Positions 54,527-63,905 of a DNA stretch of 64,000 nt are shown here, piece by piece. Within the stretch, counting starts at the first letter, position 1. Every line of letters begins with the position of its first letter. The DNA is from Pedobacter cryoconitis (GTDB lineage: Bacteria > Bacteroidota > Bacteroidia > Sphingobacteriales > Sphingobacteriaceae), in the NCBI RefSeq assembly GCF_014207135.1, contig NZ_JACHCC010000004.1:392648-456647 (forward strand), written 5' to 3'. The notes beneath the pieces were generated by a model. It was not told the DNA's origin. It saw only the letters and a program-made list of their open reading frames with translations, and did no database searches. The translations under genes were made by a program, and so were the position numbers.

Positions 54527-55759
54527 CTAATTTAAATTTAGTTCTTTGATTTTTCTATATAAGGTACGCTCAGAAATTCCCAGTTCCTGGGCAGCAAATT
54601 TACGTTTGCCTTTGTGTTTTTTCAGTGCTTTCTTGATTAAATCAGATTCTTTGTCAATCAGCGAAAGTGATTCTTCTACCTCCTCGGCATCATGTGTATA
54701 GTTGTAATCAACAGGTGCGTTCTGAGGAGACTTCTTGATCGTGAAAGTAGAGTCGTTACTAACAGTCTGATCTACTTCCTGGTAAAGCTGATTAATATAA
54801 TGCGGGTTTTCGGCCATGATATGAGAAGTATTTCCACCACTCTGGATAATTTCAGCGACCAGTTTTTTAAGGTCCATCATATCTTTTTTCATGTCGAAAA
54901 GGACTTTGTAAAGAATATCACGCTCAGAGAAATCTTCCTTGTTATTTCCGTTCATTGCCATTGGCAGGTTACTGCCGCCTTCATTAGGGATGTAGCTTAA
55001 CAAAGCATTGGCCGTTACATTCCTGTCTTTCTCCAGTACGCAGATCTGTTCAGCTATATTTTTAAGCTGTCTTACATTTCCAGGCCAGCTGTAGTTGCTC
55101 AGCATTTGTATTGCATCCGGTTCCAGGTGGATACCCGGGCTGCGGTATTTATCGCTGAAATCAGCAGAGAACTTTCTGAACAACAGGAAAATATCCTCTT
55201 TCCGTTCATGTAAAGCCGGAATGCGTAAAGGCACGGTATTTAACCGGTAATATAAATCCTCTCTGAATTTACCCGATTTTACCCTGTTGTATACATCTAC
55301 ATTCGTAGCTGCAATAATACGTACATCAGTTTTCTGTACTTTAGAAGAACCGACACGTAAATACTCTCCGCTTTCCAGTATTCTTAACAGACGGGCCTGA
55401 GTACCCAAAGGTAATTCAGCAACCTCATCGAGGAAGATTGTTCCTCCGTTTGCCACTTCAAAATATCCCTTACGTGCCTCATGAGCTCCGGTAAAGGACC
55501 CTTTCTCGTGTCCGAATAATTCTGAATCTATCGTTCCTTCCGGGATCGCACCACAGTTTACAGCAATAAATGCACCGTGTTTACGGGTACTCATCTGATG
55601 GATGATATGAGAAAAAACCTCTTTCCCACTTCCACTTTCCCCAGTGATTAATACTGACATGTCCGTTGGTGCTACCTGCCTTGCAATATCAATAGCACGG
55701 TTTAAAAGTGGAGATCCACCAATAATTCCAAATCGGTTTTTAATATCCTGTACGTCCAA
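54527..55759 (-). CDS. Sigma-54-interacting transcriptional regulator
   Basis: A 410-residue AAA+ activator for sigma-54 RNA polymerase. The AAA+ domain starts almost at the N terminus (Walker A GESGSGKE at about 38-45, the sigma-54 contact loop EKGSFTGA, Walker B GTIFLDEVAEL). A middle region (about 240-350) is variable. The C-terminal Fis-type HTH (ALKKHKGKRKFAAQELGISERTLYRKI) ends it. It has no receiver, GAF or PAS domain, so control must come from another route. The start is TTG at 55759, matching the usual N terminus DVQDIKNRFGIIGGSPLLNRAI. It lies 30 bp after miaB in one gene string. Confidence 0.93.
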   Translation of the reverse strand: MDVQDIKNRFGIIGGSPLLNRAIDIARQVAPTDMSVLITGESGSGKEVFSHIIHQMSTRKHGAFIAVNCGAIPEGTIDSELFGHEKGSFTGAHEARKGYFEVANGGTIFLDEVAELPLGTQARLLRILESGEYLRVGSSKVQKTDVRIIAATNVDVYNRVKSGKFREDLYYRLNTVPLRIPALHERKEDIFLLFRKFSADFSDKYRSPGIHLEPDAIQMLSNYSWPGNVRQLKNIAEQICVLEKDRNVTANALLSYIPNEGGSNLPMAMNGNNKEDFSERDILYKVLFDMKKDMMDLKKLVAEIIQSGGNTSHIMAENPHYINQLYQEVDQTVSNDSTFTIKKSPQNAPVDYNYTHDAEEVEESLSLIDKESDLIKKALKKHKGKRKFAAQELGISERTLYRKIKELNLN

Positions 55760-55789
55760 AATAATTATATTTTAAATATTGGGTCTTTT

Positions 55790-57223
55790 TTAATCTGTAA
55801 TCCTGCCTAACAGTGTCGCTGATGTACAACGCTCAATGATGACATTTACATATTGTCCTGGTTTAATATTTTCCACAGCAGGGAATACGATCATTGCATT
55901 CTGATCATTTCTTCCGCACAGGTCTTTATCAGATTTCTTAGAGAAGCCTTCTACCAGTATCCTTACCTTTTTACCAACCGATTCCTGTAACCTTTTATAG
56001 GAAGAATCCTGTTGTTTAAGCAATATCTCCTGCAGACGGCGTTTTTTTACCTCTTCAGGAATATCGTCTTCCAGTTTCCTGGCTGCCATTGTTCCGGGTC
56101 TTTCCGAATAGCTGAAGGTAAAGGCAAAATCATAGCCTACATAATCCATCATACTCAGGGTTTCCTGGTGTTCCTCTTCTGTTTCAGTACAGAAACCTGC
56201 AATAATATCCGTGGAAATTGCACAGTCCGGGATAATATTCCGGATGGCGTCAATTCGATTGATATACCATTCACGGGTATAAGTACGGTTCATCAGCTCC
56301 AATACCCTGCTGCTGCCTGATTGTACAGGCAAATGGATATTGTTGCAGATGTTATCGTGTTTTTTGATGGTATATAAAACTTCGTCAGTAATATCTTTTG
56401 GATGAGAAGTAGAGAAACGAACACGTAATTCAGGGCTGATCAGGGCTACTTTTTCCAATAACTGGGCAAAATTAACCATAATCTCAGCGCCATCAGCTGC
56501 TTCTTCTGTTCCTTTCCATTTATAAGAGTCTACATTCTGACCTAATAAAGTAACTTCTTTATAACCGCGGTCATGTAAGTCCTGTGCTTCAGCCAGAATA
56601 GAATGCGGATCACGGCTGCGTTCGCGCCCCCTGGTAAAAGGAACCACACAGAATGAACACATGTTATCACAACCACGCATAATAGAAATAAATGCGGTGA
56701 TTCCATTCCCGTTTAAGCGGACCGGACTGATATCTGCATATGTTTCTTCTCTGGATAACAAAACGTTAATCGCTTTCTGACCTTCACCAACCTGTTCGAT
56801 CAGCTGAGGTAAATCACGGTAAGCGTCAGGTCCTACAACCATATCCACCAGCTTTTCTTCCTCCAGGAATTTTGATTTCAAACGCTCAGCCATACAGCCT
56901 AAAACCCCTACAATCAGTTTAGGATTTCTACGTTTTTCAATACCGAACTGTGATAACCTGTTACGGACACGCTGCTCTGCATTTTCTCTGATAGAGCAGG
57001 TATTGATAAAGATTGCATCAGCCTCATGATAGTCACCTGTGGTCTCAAAACCCTGGTCTAACAGGATAGAAGCAACAATTTCACTATCAGCAAAGTTCAT
57101 CTGGCAACCATAACTTTCAATGTATAGCTTTCTCGCATTTTGCATTTTAGGTGCGTCAATGATCAGGGCTTCACCCTGGCGCTCTTCATCGTGTGTCTTG
57201 TCCGTTAGCTGTAAATCAATCAT
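55790..57223 (-). CDS. miaB: tRNA-2-methylthio-N6-dimethylallyladenosine synthase
   Basis: Radical-SAM enzyme that adds the 2-methylthio group to i6A37 in tRNAs reading UNN codons. The 477-residue protein has an N-terminal UPF0004 domain with three cluster cysteines ([37 protein letters not shown]). The radical-SAM motif [20 protein letters not shown] follows, and a C-terminal TRAM domain ([15 protein letters not shown]) closes it. It begins the miaB, sigma-54 regulator, lptE, TPR-like, secG gene string, preceded by a good promoter. Confidence 0.97.
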   Translation of the reverse strand: MIDLQLTDKTHDEERQGEALIIDAPKMQNARKLYIESYGCQMNFADSEIVASILLDQGFETTGDYHEADAIFINTCSIRENAEQRVRNRLSQFGIEKRRNPKLIVGVLGCMAERLKSKFLEEEKLVDMVVGPDAYRDLPQLIEQVGEGQKAINVLLSREETYADISPVRLNGNGITAFISIMRGCDNMCSFCVVPFTRGRERSRDPHSILAEAQDLHDRGYKEVTLLGQNVDSYKWKGTEEAADGAEIMVNFAQLLEKVALISPELRVRFSTSHPKDITDEVLYTIKKHDNICNNIHLPVQSGSSRVLELMNRTYTREWYINRIDAIRNIIPDCAISTDIIAGFCTETEEEHQETLSMMDYVGYDFAFTFSYSERPGTMAARKLEDDIPEEVKKRRLQEILLKQQDSSYKRLQESVGKKVRILVEGFSKKSDKDLCGRNDQNAMIVFPAVENIKPGQYVNVIIERCTSATLLGRITD

Positions 57224-57248
57224 AAATGGGTAACATTCTTAAGGGGAA

Positions 57249-57280
57249 CAAAAATACTAAATTTAATTTGTAAATGACAA
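57249..57280 (-). promoter_or_regulatory. Promoter of miaB gene string
   Basis: Minus-strand TTG (57278-57280), 21-bp spacer, TATTTTTG (57249-57256), 25 nt before the miaB ATG. Both boxes and the spacing match the Bacteroidetes consensus. Confidence 0.75.
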
Positions 57281-57391
57281 ATTGGCAGAATTTAAAATTC
57301 CTGATTCAAATATCGAAAATAGTATAAGCATCTGTGAGTAATTAGAGCGAGAAATTATAAATATGACAGACAAAAGATCAGGGCTGCGAAA

Positions 57392-57416
57392 AGAGAAAAT
57401 AATTAATATTTTCTCT
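57392..57416. other. Hairpin in divergent intergenic region
   Basis: A perfect 9-bp inverted repeat (AGAGAAAAT at 57392-57400 and its complement at 57408-57416) lies in the 280-bp gap between divergent miaB and the AsmA-like gene. No T-run. It could be an operator or RNA structure. The rest of this gap shows only the miaB promoter and no gene. Confidence 0.35.
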
Positions 57417-57503
57417 CGGTCCTGTTTAGTTTTATTTGATGAACTATAAACAAGCGCTAATCGTTATTAAAAATAGTATATTGTGGTTTTCATAGAGTAA
57501 TGC

Positions 57504-59294
57504 ATGATTGAAAGGACCCGAAAAACAGTAAAGGCATTGAAATGGGTTGCCGGAATTGTATTCCTGCTATTTGTCATAGCGGATGCAATGTCGTGGTATC
57601 TCAGCGTAAAGCTGAGACCTGTTATTATGAAAGAACTGAAGGAGCTGGTACTGAATTCTACAGACAGTTTATACCGGATTGAATTTTCCAAAGTAAACAC
57701 CAATTTCCTGCTGGGTAATGCCTCTGTCAGCGATGTGCGGATTATTCCAGATACCAATATTTTTAATAAGCTGATTAAGCTTAAACGTGCACCAAACAAT
57801 ATCTATGAGGTGAGTCTTAAGAAACTCACTATCCGTAATTTTCATCCTTTCAGAATCTACTTTGATAAACGGCTCAATGTAGGCAGGTTACTATTTGAGC
57901 ATCCAAAAGTTGTGATGATTAACAGGCAGTTTGAATTTAATGAAAACAAGCCGCCAAGACCAAATAAATCACCCTTCGAATACATTTCAAAATTACTGCA
58001 GGAGGTAAGTGTAAATACGATAGACCTGAGGGATGTGAGTTTTCAGTATATCAACAGGAATGTTCCGGTACCCGAAGTATTTGCTGTCAATAAACTGGAT
58101 ATTACCCTTAAGGACTGGCTCATTGATGCAAACTCGGCTACAGATCCAACCCGTCTTTATTTACTGAAAGATGTACTCATCAATCTGAATGATTATGAGT
58201 ACGCTACGCCTGACAGCTTATATAAAGTGCAGATGAATGAGTTATCTTTTGTCGCTTCTACCGGAAAATTAAATATCAGAAAATTTGGTCTGGTTCCGAG
58301 ATATTCAGAAATGGATTTTGGAAAGAAACTAGGCTATTCTAAAGAGCGGTACAATATCCTGTTAAGTGATATCAGCCTGAATGGAATTGATCTTCCGCAG
58401 TATGTCAAAAAGCAGGAGCTGGTTGCCAGTGAGATGAACATCACCAATGGCTATGTCTCAGTGTTCAATAATAATGCATTGCCATCACTTGGGATTGCCA
58501 GAATGGGTAAGTTTCCGCACCAGTTGCTACAGTTGGTTCAGGCCCCCCTTACCGTGAAAAAGTTAAACCTGAGTGACGTGGATATCAGTTACGCTGAATA
58601 TGACAGCGACAGTGAGCAGAAGGGGAGGATTACTTTTGAAAAGACATCAGGGACGATCCTAAACGTGACGAATGAAGAAAAGGTTAAAGCCATAAATCCT
58701 TTTATGCTGGCTAACCTGAGTACCTATATGATGGGACAGGGGAGACTAACGGTTGATTTCAAATTTGATCTGAATGCTAAAAATGGGGCCTTTTCTTATA
58801 AAGGACAGTTATTGGATATGGATGGTGGTTATCTGAACCGGATCACCAAACCACTGGGGATGTTGAAGGTGAATAGCGGGCGTGTTAAAAAACTAGATTT
58901 TAATGTAGTGGCAGACGAAGCCAAAGCCAGTGGCAATCTGAATTTTGCCTATAAAGATCTCTCGATAGGTCTGATGAAAAAGGTAGAGGGTAAAAACCGG
59001 CTGGTTAAACTGGGCTTGTTCTCGATGCTGGCCAATTCATTAGTTATCCGGCCGGATAACCCAGATGCGAAAGGGAATATGATTGCTGCTTCCCTTTATT
59101 ATCAGAGAAGCCCGACCAGTTCTTTCTTCAGTTTTATCTGGCAAACATTGTTGCAGGGAATTAAATATACAGTCGGGCTGACGCCGGAGAAACAGGCTGA
59201 AATTGATGCGCAGATTGTGAAATTTGAGAAGATGAAGAGTGACAGGGAAAAGAGACGGGAAGCAAGACGGCGGCGGAAACAGGTTAACCCTTAG
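57504..59294 (+). CDS. AsmA/DUF748-like membrane-anchored envelope protein
   Basis: Tentative family call. A 596-residue protein with one N-terminal membrane helix (about 12-32), then a long beta-rich periplasmic region in which hydrophobic and polar residues alternate (IDLRDVSFQYINRNVPVPEVFAVNKLDITL, LTVKKLNLSDVDISYAEY). The C-terminal part has GRLTVDFKFDLNAKNGAFSYKGQL and GRVKKLDFNVVADEAKASGNLNFAY, which resemble the repeating groove of AsmA/TamB-type lipid-transfer proteins. It ends in a strongly basic tail (REKRREARRRRKQVNP). A role in envelope lipid transfer is inference. It appears monocistronic and divergent from miaB. Confidence 0.62.
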   Translation: MIERTRKTVKALKWVAGIVFLLFVIADAMSWYLSVKLRPVIMKELKELVLNSTDSLYRIEFSKVNTNFLLGNASVSDVRIIPDTNIFNKLIKLKRAPNNIYEVSLKKLTIRNFHPFRIYFDKRLNVGRLLFEHPKVVMINRQFEFNENKPPRPNKSPFEYISKLLQEVSVNTIDLRDVSFQYINRNVPVPEVFAVNKLDITLKDWLIDANSATDPTRLYLLKDVLINLNDYEYATPDSLYKVQMNELSFVASTGKLNIRKFGLVPRYSEMDFGKKLGYSKERYNILLSDISLNGIDLPQYVKKQELVASEMNITNGYVSVFNNNALPSLGIARMGKFPHQLLQLVQAPLTVKKLNLSDVDISYAEYDSDSEQKGRITFEKTSGTILNVTNEEKVKAINPFMLANLSTYMMGQGRLTVDFKFDLNAKNGAFSYKGQLLDMDGGYLNRITKPLGMLKVNSGRVKKLDFNVVADEAKASGNLNFAYKDLSIGLMKKVEGKNRLVKLGLFSMLANSLVIRPDNPDAKGNMIAASLYYQRSPTSSFFSFIWQTLLQGIKYTVGLTPEKQAEIDAQIVKFEKMKSDREKRREARRRRKQVNP

Positions 59295-59334
59295 GTTGGT
59301 TCGGGTTTACTTAAGTTCCTGATTCTGTTTGGAT

Positions 59335-59368
59335 TGTTGATCTGAATTCGCATTAATTTTTATATTTG
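59335..59368 (+). promoter_or_regulatory. Promoter of the alpha/beta hydrolase gene, 4 nt from ATG
   Basis: TTG (59335-59337), 23-bp spacer, TATATTTG (59361-59368), then TTTT and the ATG at 59373. A full-consensus promoter, so transcription would begin at or very near the start codon. Confidence 0.7.
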
Positions 59369-59372
59369 TTTT

Positions 59373-60794
59373 ATGATGATTAAGCGCCCTTTATTACTTT
59401 TAGCGTTAGTATTTGCTTTTACTATAAAGCTTTCAGCACAGAATTTACCGGTTAAAACCACATGGGAGGGAACGCTGACAGGGGTGAGGTTAATTTTAAA
59501 GTTAGAGAACGATAGCCTCACACATCAGGCAAGCGGTGCTTATGATAGCCCGGATCAGGGAGCACTGGATCTGAAAGTAAGTTCGCTGAAAATCACTAAT
59601 GATAGTTTGAGCGCTTATTCTACCGTAATTGGTGGTGGTTTTTCAGGAGCCTTTAACAAGGATAAATCAGAGATAAATGGTATATGGAAACAACGTGGGC
59701 AGGAATTTCCATTCATTTTTAAGAGAACTCTGGATAAAATAGAACATTTACGTCCACAGACACCCAAAGCACCGTTTCCATACGAGGAACAAAAATTGAT
59801 TTATTTTAATCAGGATAAGTCTATTCAATATGGAGCAACACTAACTTTGCCTAAATCAGATAAACCAATACCCGTGGTGATTTTAATCACAGGCTCCGGA
59901 CAGGAAGACAGGGATGAAACCCTTTTTGGACATAAACCCTTCTGGATCATAGCTGATCATTTAAGCAGGAATGGCATTGCGGTATTACGTGTTGACGACA
60001 GAGGTATTGGTGAAACTACCGGAGATGTGATGAGCGCAACTTCAGCCGATTTTGCTAAAGATGTGCTGGTTGGAATTGATTTTTTAAAAACAAGAAAAGA
60101 GATAGATGTACATCAGATTGGTTTAGTGGGGCATAGCGAAGGGGGGATGATCGGGCCGTTAGTTGCCGTACAATCTAAAGATGTCGCATTTATTGTTAGC
60201 CTGGCTGGTGTAGGTGTCAGGGGGATGGATATCACCAATAAACAAATGAATGACGCATATGTTAAAATAGGCTTCAATCAGGAAGAGATAGGGCGGATGC
60301 AGGAATTGACTGACAGGATGGTCAGGCTTGGTGATGAGTACCCGGATGAAGGTGAATTCAGATCGGCATTCGGAAAATCTTTTGCAGCATGGAAGGCGAA
60401 ACAGTCGCCAGAATTTTTGAAAAAGGCGGCGCTAACCGGGGGTGATTCTGATAAAAACATCGATGCGATGGCGACTCGGTTTTTCCTTCCCTGGACACGT
60501 TATTTTATGAAGTATGATCCGGCAACTACAGTAGGAAAATTGAAAGTACCTTTTTTAGCAATGAATGGCGGAAAAGACGTACAGGTTTCAGCAAAGGAAA
60601 ACCTGGCGGGATTTCAACGCCTGTTGACGCAGGCGGGTAATAAGGACTTTAAAATAGTATTGTTACCCGACTTAAATCATCTTTTTCAAACAGCGAAAAC
60701 CGGGGCTGTCAGTGAATATATGACGATTGAAGAAACCTTTTCTCCCGAAGCACTGAAGGTGATGACAGATTGGATTAAACTGCACATAAACTAA
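59373..60794 (+). CDS. Exported alpha/beta hydrolase (S33 aminopeptidase-like)
   Basis: A 473-residue exported hydrolase. The signal peptide covers 1-22 (ending KLSAQ). A small beta domain (about 28-125; TWEGTLTGVRLILKLEND) precedes the alpha/beta-hydrolase fold. The nucleophile is in LVGHSEGGMIG (about 248-258), with GSGQEDRDE near the oxyanion region, catalytic Asp in NGGKDVQVS and His in LPDLNHLFQ. Homologues are annotated as serine aminopeptidases or acyl esterases; substrate unknown. The stop codon lies inside a 17-bp perfect hairpin. Confidence 0.88.
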   Translation: MMIKRPLLLLALVFAFTIKLSAQNLPVKTTWEGTLTGVRLILKLENDSLTHQASGAYDSPDQGALDLKVSSLKITNDSLSAYSTVIGGGFSGAFNKDKSEINGIWKQRGQEFPFIFKRTLDKIEHLRPQTPKAPFPYEEQKLIYFNQDKSIQYGATLTLPKSDKPIPVVILITGSGQEDRDETLFGHKPFWIIADHLSRNGIAVLRVDDRGIGETTGDVMSATSADFAKDVLVGIDFLKTRKEIDVHQIGLVGHSEGGMIGPLVAVQSKDVAFIVSLAGVGVRGMDITNKQMNDAYVKIGFNQEEIGRMQELTDRMVRLGDEYPDEGEFRSAFGKSFAAWKAKQSPEFLKKAALTGGDSDKNIDAMATRFFLPWTRYFMKYDPATTVGKLKVPFLAMNGGKDVQVSAKENLAGFQRLLTQAGNKDFKIVLLPDLNHLFQTAKTGAVSEYMTIEETFSPEALKVMTDWIKLHIN

Positions 60795-60831
60795 ATAAGT
60801 AAGAAAGAACGGAACTTTCTTACTTATTTAG
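60791..60831. terminator. Perfect 17-bp hairpin at the hydrolase/S9-peptidase junction
   Basis: Arms 60791-60807 and 60815-60831 pair perfectly with a 7-nt loop. The hydrolase stop codon (60792-60794) lies in the left arm. The S9-peptidase gene converges from the right. There is no T-run, so it is either a bidirectional terminator of unusual form or a 3'-end stabiliser. Confidence 0.65.
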
Positions 60832-60850
60832 GATCAGACTGGTTGATGAT

Positions 60851-62971
60851 CTATTTCAATACTTCGGCCGGCGCTGGTTTGTCCAGCAGGTTTGTATAAT
60901 AGAAACGGGCACGTTCAGTAAAATCGTGTTTTCCTTTAGTTGAAGTCCATCCGTGTCTGCCGCCAGGATAAATCATCAGTTCAAAGTGTTTATTGGCATC
61001 TTCCATTTTGTTGATTAACTGGATGGTATTTTGCATATGTACGTTATCATCCATATCTCCATGCATAATACGTAAAAGACCTTTGTACTTGTCTACATAG
61101 GTTAATACCGAAGCATTTTTGTAACCTTCAGGATTTTCCTGTGGGGTATCCATAAAACGTTCCGCATAATTGGTGTCATACAGTTCCCAGCTGGTTACCG
61201 GTGCTCCTGCGTAACCGTAATCAAAATAATCAGCACCATAGGTTAAAGCCATCGTCGTCATGTATCCGCCGTAGCTGTGTCCTGTAATCAGTAATTTTTT
61301 GTTGTTCACCCAAGGTTTTGCTTTTAACCATTTGGCTGCAGTGATGTAATCTTTCATCTCCCATTTGCCCAGGTTTCTGTGCATTAAGGCTACACCTTCT
61401 TTACCGAATTGTCCCGAAGCACGGTGGTCTACAGCAATCTGGATAATTCCTTCGTTTGCCCACCATTGTATTGCTGTTCCTTTCCAGGTGTTGGTTACAG
61501 TTCCAGCATTCGGACCTCCGTAAATACTGAAAACCACAGGATATTGTTTATTAACGTCGAAATCTACAGGGTAAGTAATTACAGCCGGGAGGTTATAACC
61601 ATCATCTGTAGGAATAGTAATCATCTCAGTTTTTCCAATGTCATAACTTGCAAAATCAGCCGATTTACTATCCGCGATTTCTTTGATGATCTTTCCGTTA
61701 TGATCTACCAGGGTTTGCTTTTGTGGTGTAGATACATTGGAATAAGTCGTTATAAATTTATCGCCCGAAGGAGACATTTGTACCTGATGGGTATATTCAC
61801 CGAAAGTCAGTCTCTTCAGGTCTTTACCATTATAGTTTACACGGTACAGATCGGTTCTTGTAGAAGCTTCTTTACGTGCCATGAAATAAACTACTTTGTT
61901 CTTCTCATCTACATTAACCAGGTTAGTCACCTGCCATTTGCCGCCTGTTAAAGGGTTAACCAGTTTTCCATCCAGCGTATACAGGTAGTAATGTGCCCAG
62001 CCTGTTCTGTCGCTTTTCAGGATATAGTGTTTTTTATCCTCCAGATAGGTAATGCGACCATCGTAATCCAGGTCAACCCATGAAGGCTGTTTCTCATCAT
62101 AGATTTCTTTTTTAGCACCTGTTTCGGGTTTAACCGCATAGAATTTCAGGTTATCCTGACCACGGTTCATCCATTGAACCATCATATTACTGCCGTCATA
62201 GCTCCAGTAAGGTGTACCGAAATACTGATCGTCTTTTGCATTAAAATCTGCCCATACAATTGTACCACCGGCAGAAGGTACAAAACCAATTTTTACTTCA
62301 GGGTTCGGGTCACCAGCTTTAGGATAGCGTGTTTTTTCTACGTAACCGTGTTGTCCGGTCGATCCGTTGATCGGGAACATTGGTACTTTGGTGTCATCAA
62401 ACCGCATAAATGCAAGATGTTTGCTGTCCGGTGCCCACCAGAATGCTTTATATTTTGTCGGACGGCCCAGGATTTCTTCAAAATATACCCAAGAAGAATA
62501 ACCATTATAGATCACATCGGTAGCATCTGTCGTATATCTGATTTCTTTACCTGTAGTTACATCCACAGCATAAAGGTCATTGTTGCGGGTAAAGGCAACA
62601 TATTTTCCGTCTGGAGAAAGCGTAGGGTTTTTCTCTTCTCCGGGTGTAGTGGTTAAACGTTTTGGCTGGTCTTTACCATACTGAATATAGACATCACTAT
62701 CTCTGACCATCACGTTGACATTACTTTTTGGCGGCGGAGTGTAAGGACTGCGTGCGCCCGAGTTAATATCCACAGTGTATAACTGATGGGTTTTAGCTTC
62801 GCTGATGATGTAATGGTTTTCATCACTCCATCCTGTAACTGCATTCAGGCTGTTGGTTAGTGAAGGGACACGTCCCTGAGTTTGCGCAAAATCAAGTCTG
62901 CGCTGCTGAGCCTGCAGATTGATGCTGAAACATAACCCGACGGCCAGACTAATTAGTAAAGGATTCTTCAT
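60851..62971 (-). CDS. S9-family prolyl oligopeptidase / DPP IV-like peptidase
   Basis: An exported serine peptidase of 706 residues. The signal peptide covers 1-21. An eight-bladed beta-propeller (about 40-440) is suggested by repeated strand patterns such as NPTLSPDGKYVAFTRNNDLY and KHLAFMRFDDTKVPMFPI. The C-terminal alpha/beta-hydrolase domain has the nucleophile in GHSYGGYMT, Asp in HGDMDDNVHMQNT and His in YPGGRHGWTS. DYGYAGAPVTSWELYDTNYAERFMDTP is typical of DPP IV. It removes Xaa-Pro dipeptides from peptides, probably in the periplasm, to feed amino-acid uptake. It is transcribed alone. Confidence 0.95.
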   Translation of the reverse strand: MKNPLLISLAVGLCFSINLQAQQRRLDFAQTQGRVPSLTNSLNAVTGWSDENHYIISEAKTHQLYTVDINSGARSPYTPPPKSNVNVMVRDSDVYIQYGKDQPKRLTTTPGEEKNPTLSPDGKYVAFTRNNDLYAVDVTTGKEIRYTTDATDVIYNGYSSWVYFEEILGRPTKYKAFWWAPDSKHLAFMRFDDTKVPMFPINGSTGQHGYVEKTRYPKAGDPNPEVKIGFVPSAGGTIVWADFNAKDDQYFGTPYWSYDGSNMMVQWMNRGQDNLKFYAVKPETGAKKEIYDEKQPSWVDLDYDGRITYLEDKKHYILKSDRTGWAHYYLYTLDGKLVNPLTGGKWQVTNLVNVDEKNKVVYFMARKEASTRTDLYRVNYNGKDLKRLTFGEYTHQVQMSPSGDKFITTYSNVSTPQKQTLVDHNGKIIKEIADSKSADFASYDIGKTEMITIPTDDGYNLPAVITYPVDFDVNKQYPVVFSIYGGPNAGTVTNTWKGTAIQWWANEGIIQIAVDHRASGQFGKEGVALMHRNLGKWEMKDYITAAKWLKAKPWVNNKKLLITGHSYGGYMTTMALTYGADYFDYGYAGAPVTSWELYDTNYAERFMDTPQENPEGYKNASVLTYVDKYKGLLRIMHGDMDDNVHMQNTIQLINKMEDANKHFELMIYPGGRHGWTSTKGKHDFTERARFYYTNLLDKPAPAEVLK

Positions 62972-63053
62972 GTTGAAAATTTAGATCGGCTAAAATAATA
63001 AAGGCAAGGCGGATTCATAGTATTTGTGAGATAGATGTTACCCGATTCAATAA

Positions 63054-63085
63054 AAAAGGTTATCCCAAATCCGGGATAACCTTTT
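63054..63085 (-). terminator. Rho-independent terminator of DUF4377/META gene
   Basis: A perfect 13-bp stem (63054-63066 with 63073-63085), with an A-run at the left end (T-run on the minus strand) just downstream of the gene stop. Confidence 0.85.
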
Positions 63086-63108
63086 GTCTTATCAGTTTAA
63101 TATTGCTA

Positions 63109-63822
63109 TTACTCTTGCTGAGTTTCTAGAGGGGACATGCCAAACATGAGTACCAGTTTATTACCCTGGTAAAGATTTAATGTCTGATCGGCCAGGTCAT
63201 ACCTGAATGTCCGGTCACTGATCATATTCAGAAAAGTAGCTTCTAGTTTCATTGCTTCTTCCGAACAGGCCATCATGGTACTGCCGGCTTGTTTAAAAGT
63301 CAGTGTGTTATTGCTGAGTTCATATCCACCAAAGAAGTTATTACATCCGGCAGATCCGTTGAACCTCTGGTCTTCTTTATGGAATACGAGATAAGCCGGA
63401 GATTCTTCCTGAGTGATCCCGTTCATCTGGATCAGTTTCCACTTATGATTAAAGACAAAATTCATTGCCGCAGAAGTCTGCGAAGAGGCTATTTTTTGCT
63501 TTTTGATGATCCTTTTAAGTTTGTACAGATAGATGGAAGCGTCGGCTGGAACGTTTGTTCTTCTGGTGCGGGTAACCAGAAGGGTATAACGGTAACCAGG
63601 CTGGTATTTAAATCCGGAAATGCCACTGTAGAAATATTCCCAGTCGGTGCTGGTGTTATATTTCACCAGGAAGCAGGTTTGCGGACCGACACCGGTACAG
63701 CTAGCCCGTTCCTCTTTGATGACCATTCGGATGTCTTCTGCTTTGCTGTAAAGTGTGAAAGCAGTTAAAAATGTCAGGGTTAAAATTAGTTTGGTACTGA
63801 AGTTCTTTAAATTTTGTCTCAT
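63109..63822 (-). CDS. Exported DUF4377 and META-domain protein
   Basis: A 237-residue exported protein. The signal peptide covers 1-29 (ending YSKAE). A DUF4377 domain follows at about 33-110 (SCTGVGPQTCFLVKYN, WEYFYSGISGFKYQPGYRYTLLV). A META domain (HslJ-like) spans about 125-235 (KWKLIQMNG, GSAGCNNFFGGYELSNNTLTF, STMMACSEEAMKLEATFLNMI). META domains occur in heat-shock and secreted proteins and have no single known activity. Only 83 bp separate its ATG from the end of an IS3-family element, so its promoter region may have been altered by the insertion. Confidence 0.88.
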   Translation of the reverse strand: MRQNLKNFSTKLILTLTFLTAFTLYSKAEDIRMVIKEERASCTGVGPQTCFLVKYNTSTDWEYFYSGISGFKYQPGYRYTLLVTRTRRTNVPADASIYLYKLKRIIKKQKIASSQTSAAMNFVFNHKWKLIQMNGITQEESPAYLVFHKEDQRFNGSAGCNNFFGGYELSNNTLTFKQAGSTMMACSEEAMKLEATFLNMISDRTFRYDLADQTLNLYQGNKLVLMFGMSPLETQQE

Positions 63823-63905
63823 TGTGTGTGTGTTATTTTTTACTACAAACAGGATGCACAGCCAGATCTCTTTCCATAAATATAAAAAAAGGGATGTTCA
63901 AAAAC

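Noticed and set aside
61409..62656. 180- and 160-codon plus-strand frames inside the S9 peptidase gene
   Set aside because: Antisense to a well-conserved peptidase. The translations are Cys/Ile/Tyr-rich without domains.
63289..63768. 159-codon plus-strand frame inside the DUF4377/META gene
   Set aside because: Antisense to a gene with signal peptide and two recognisable domains.
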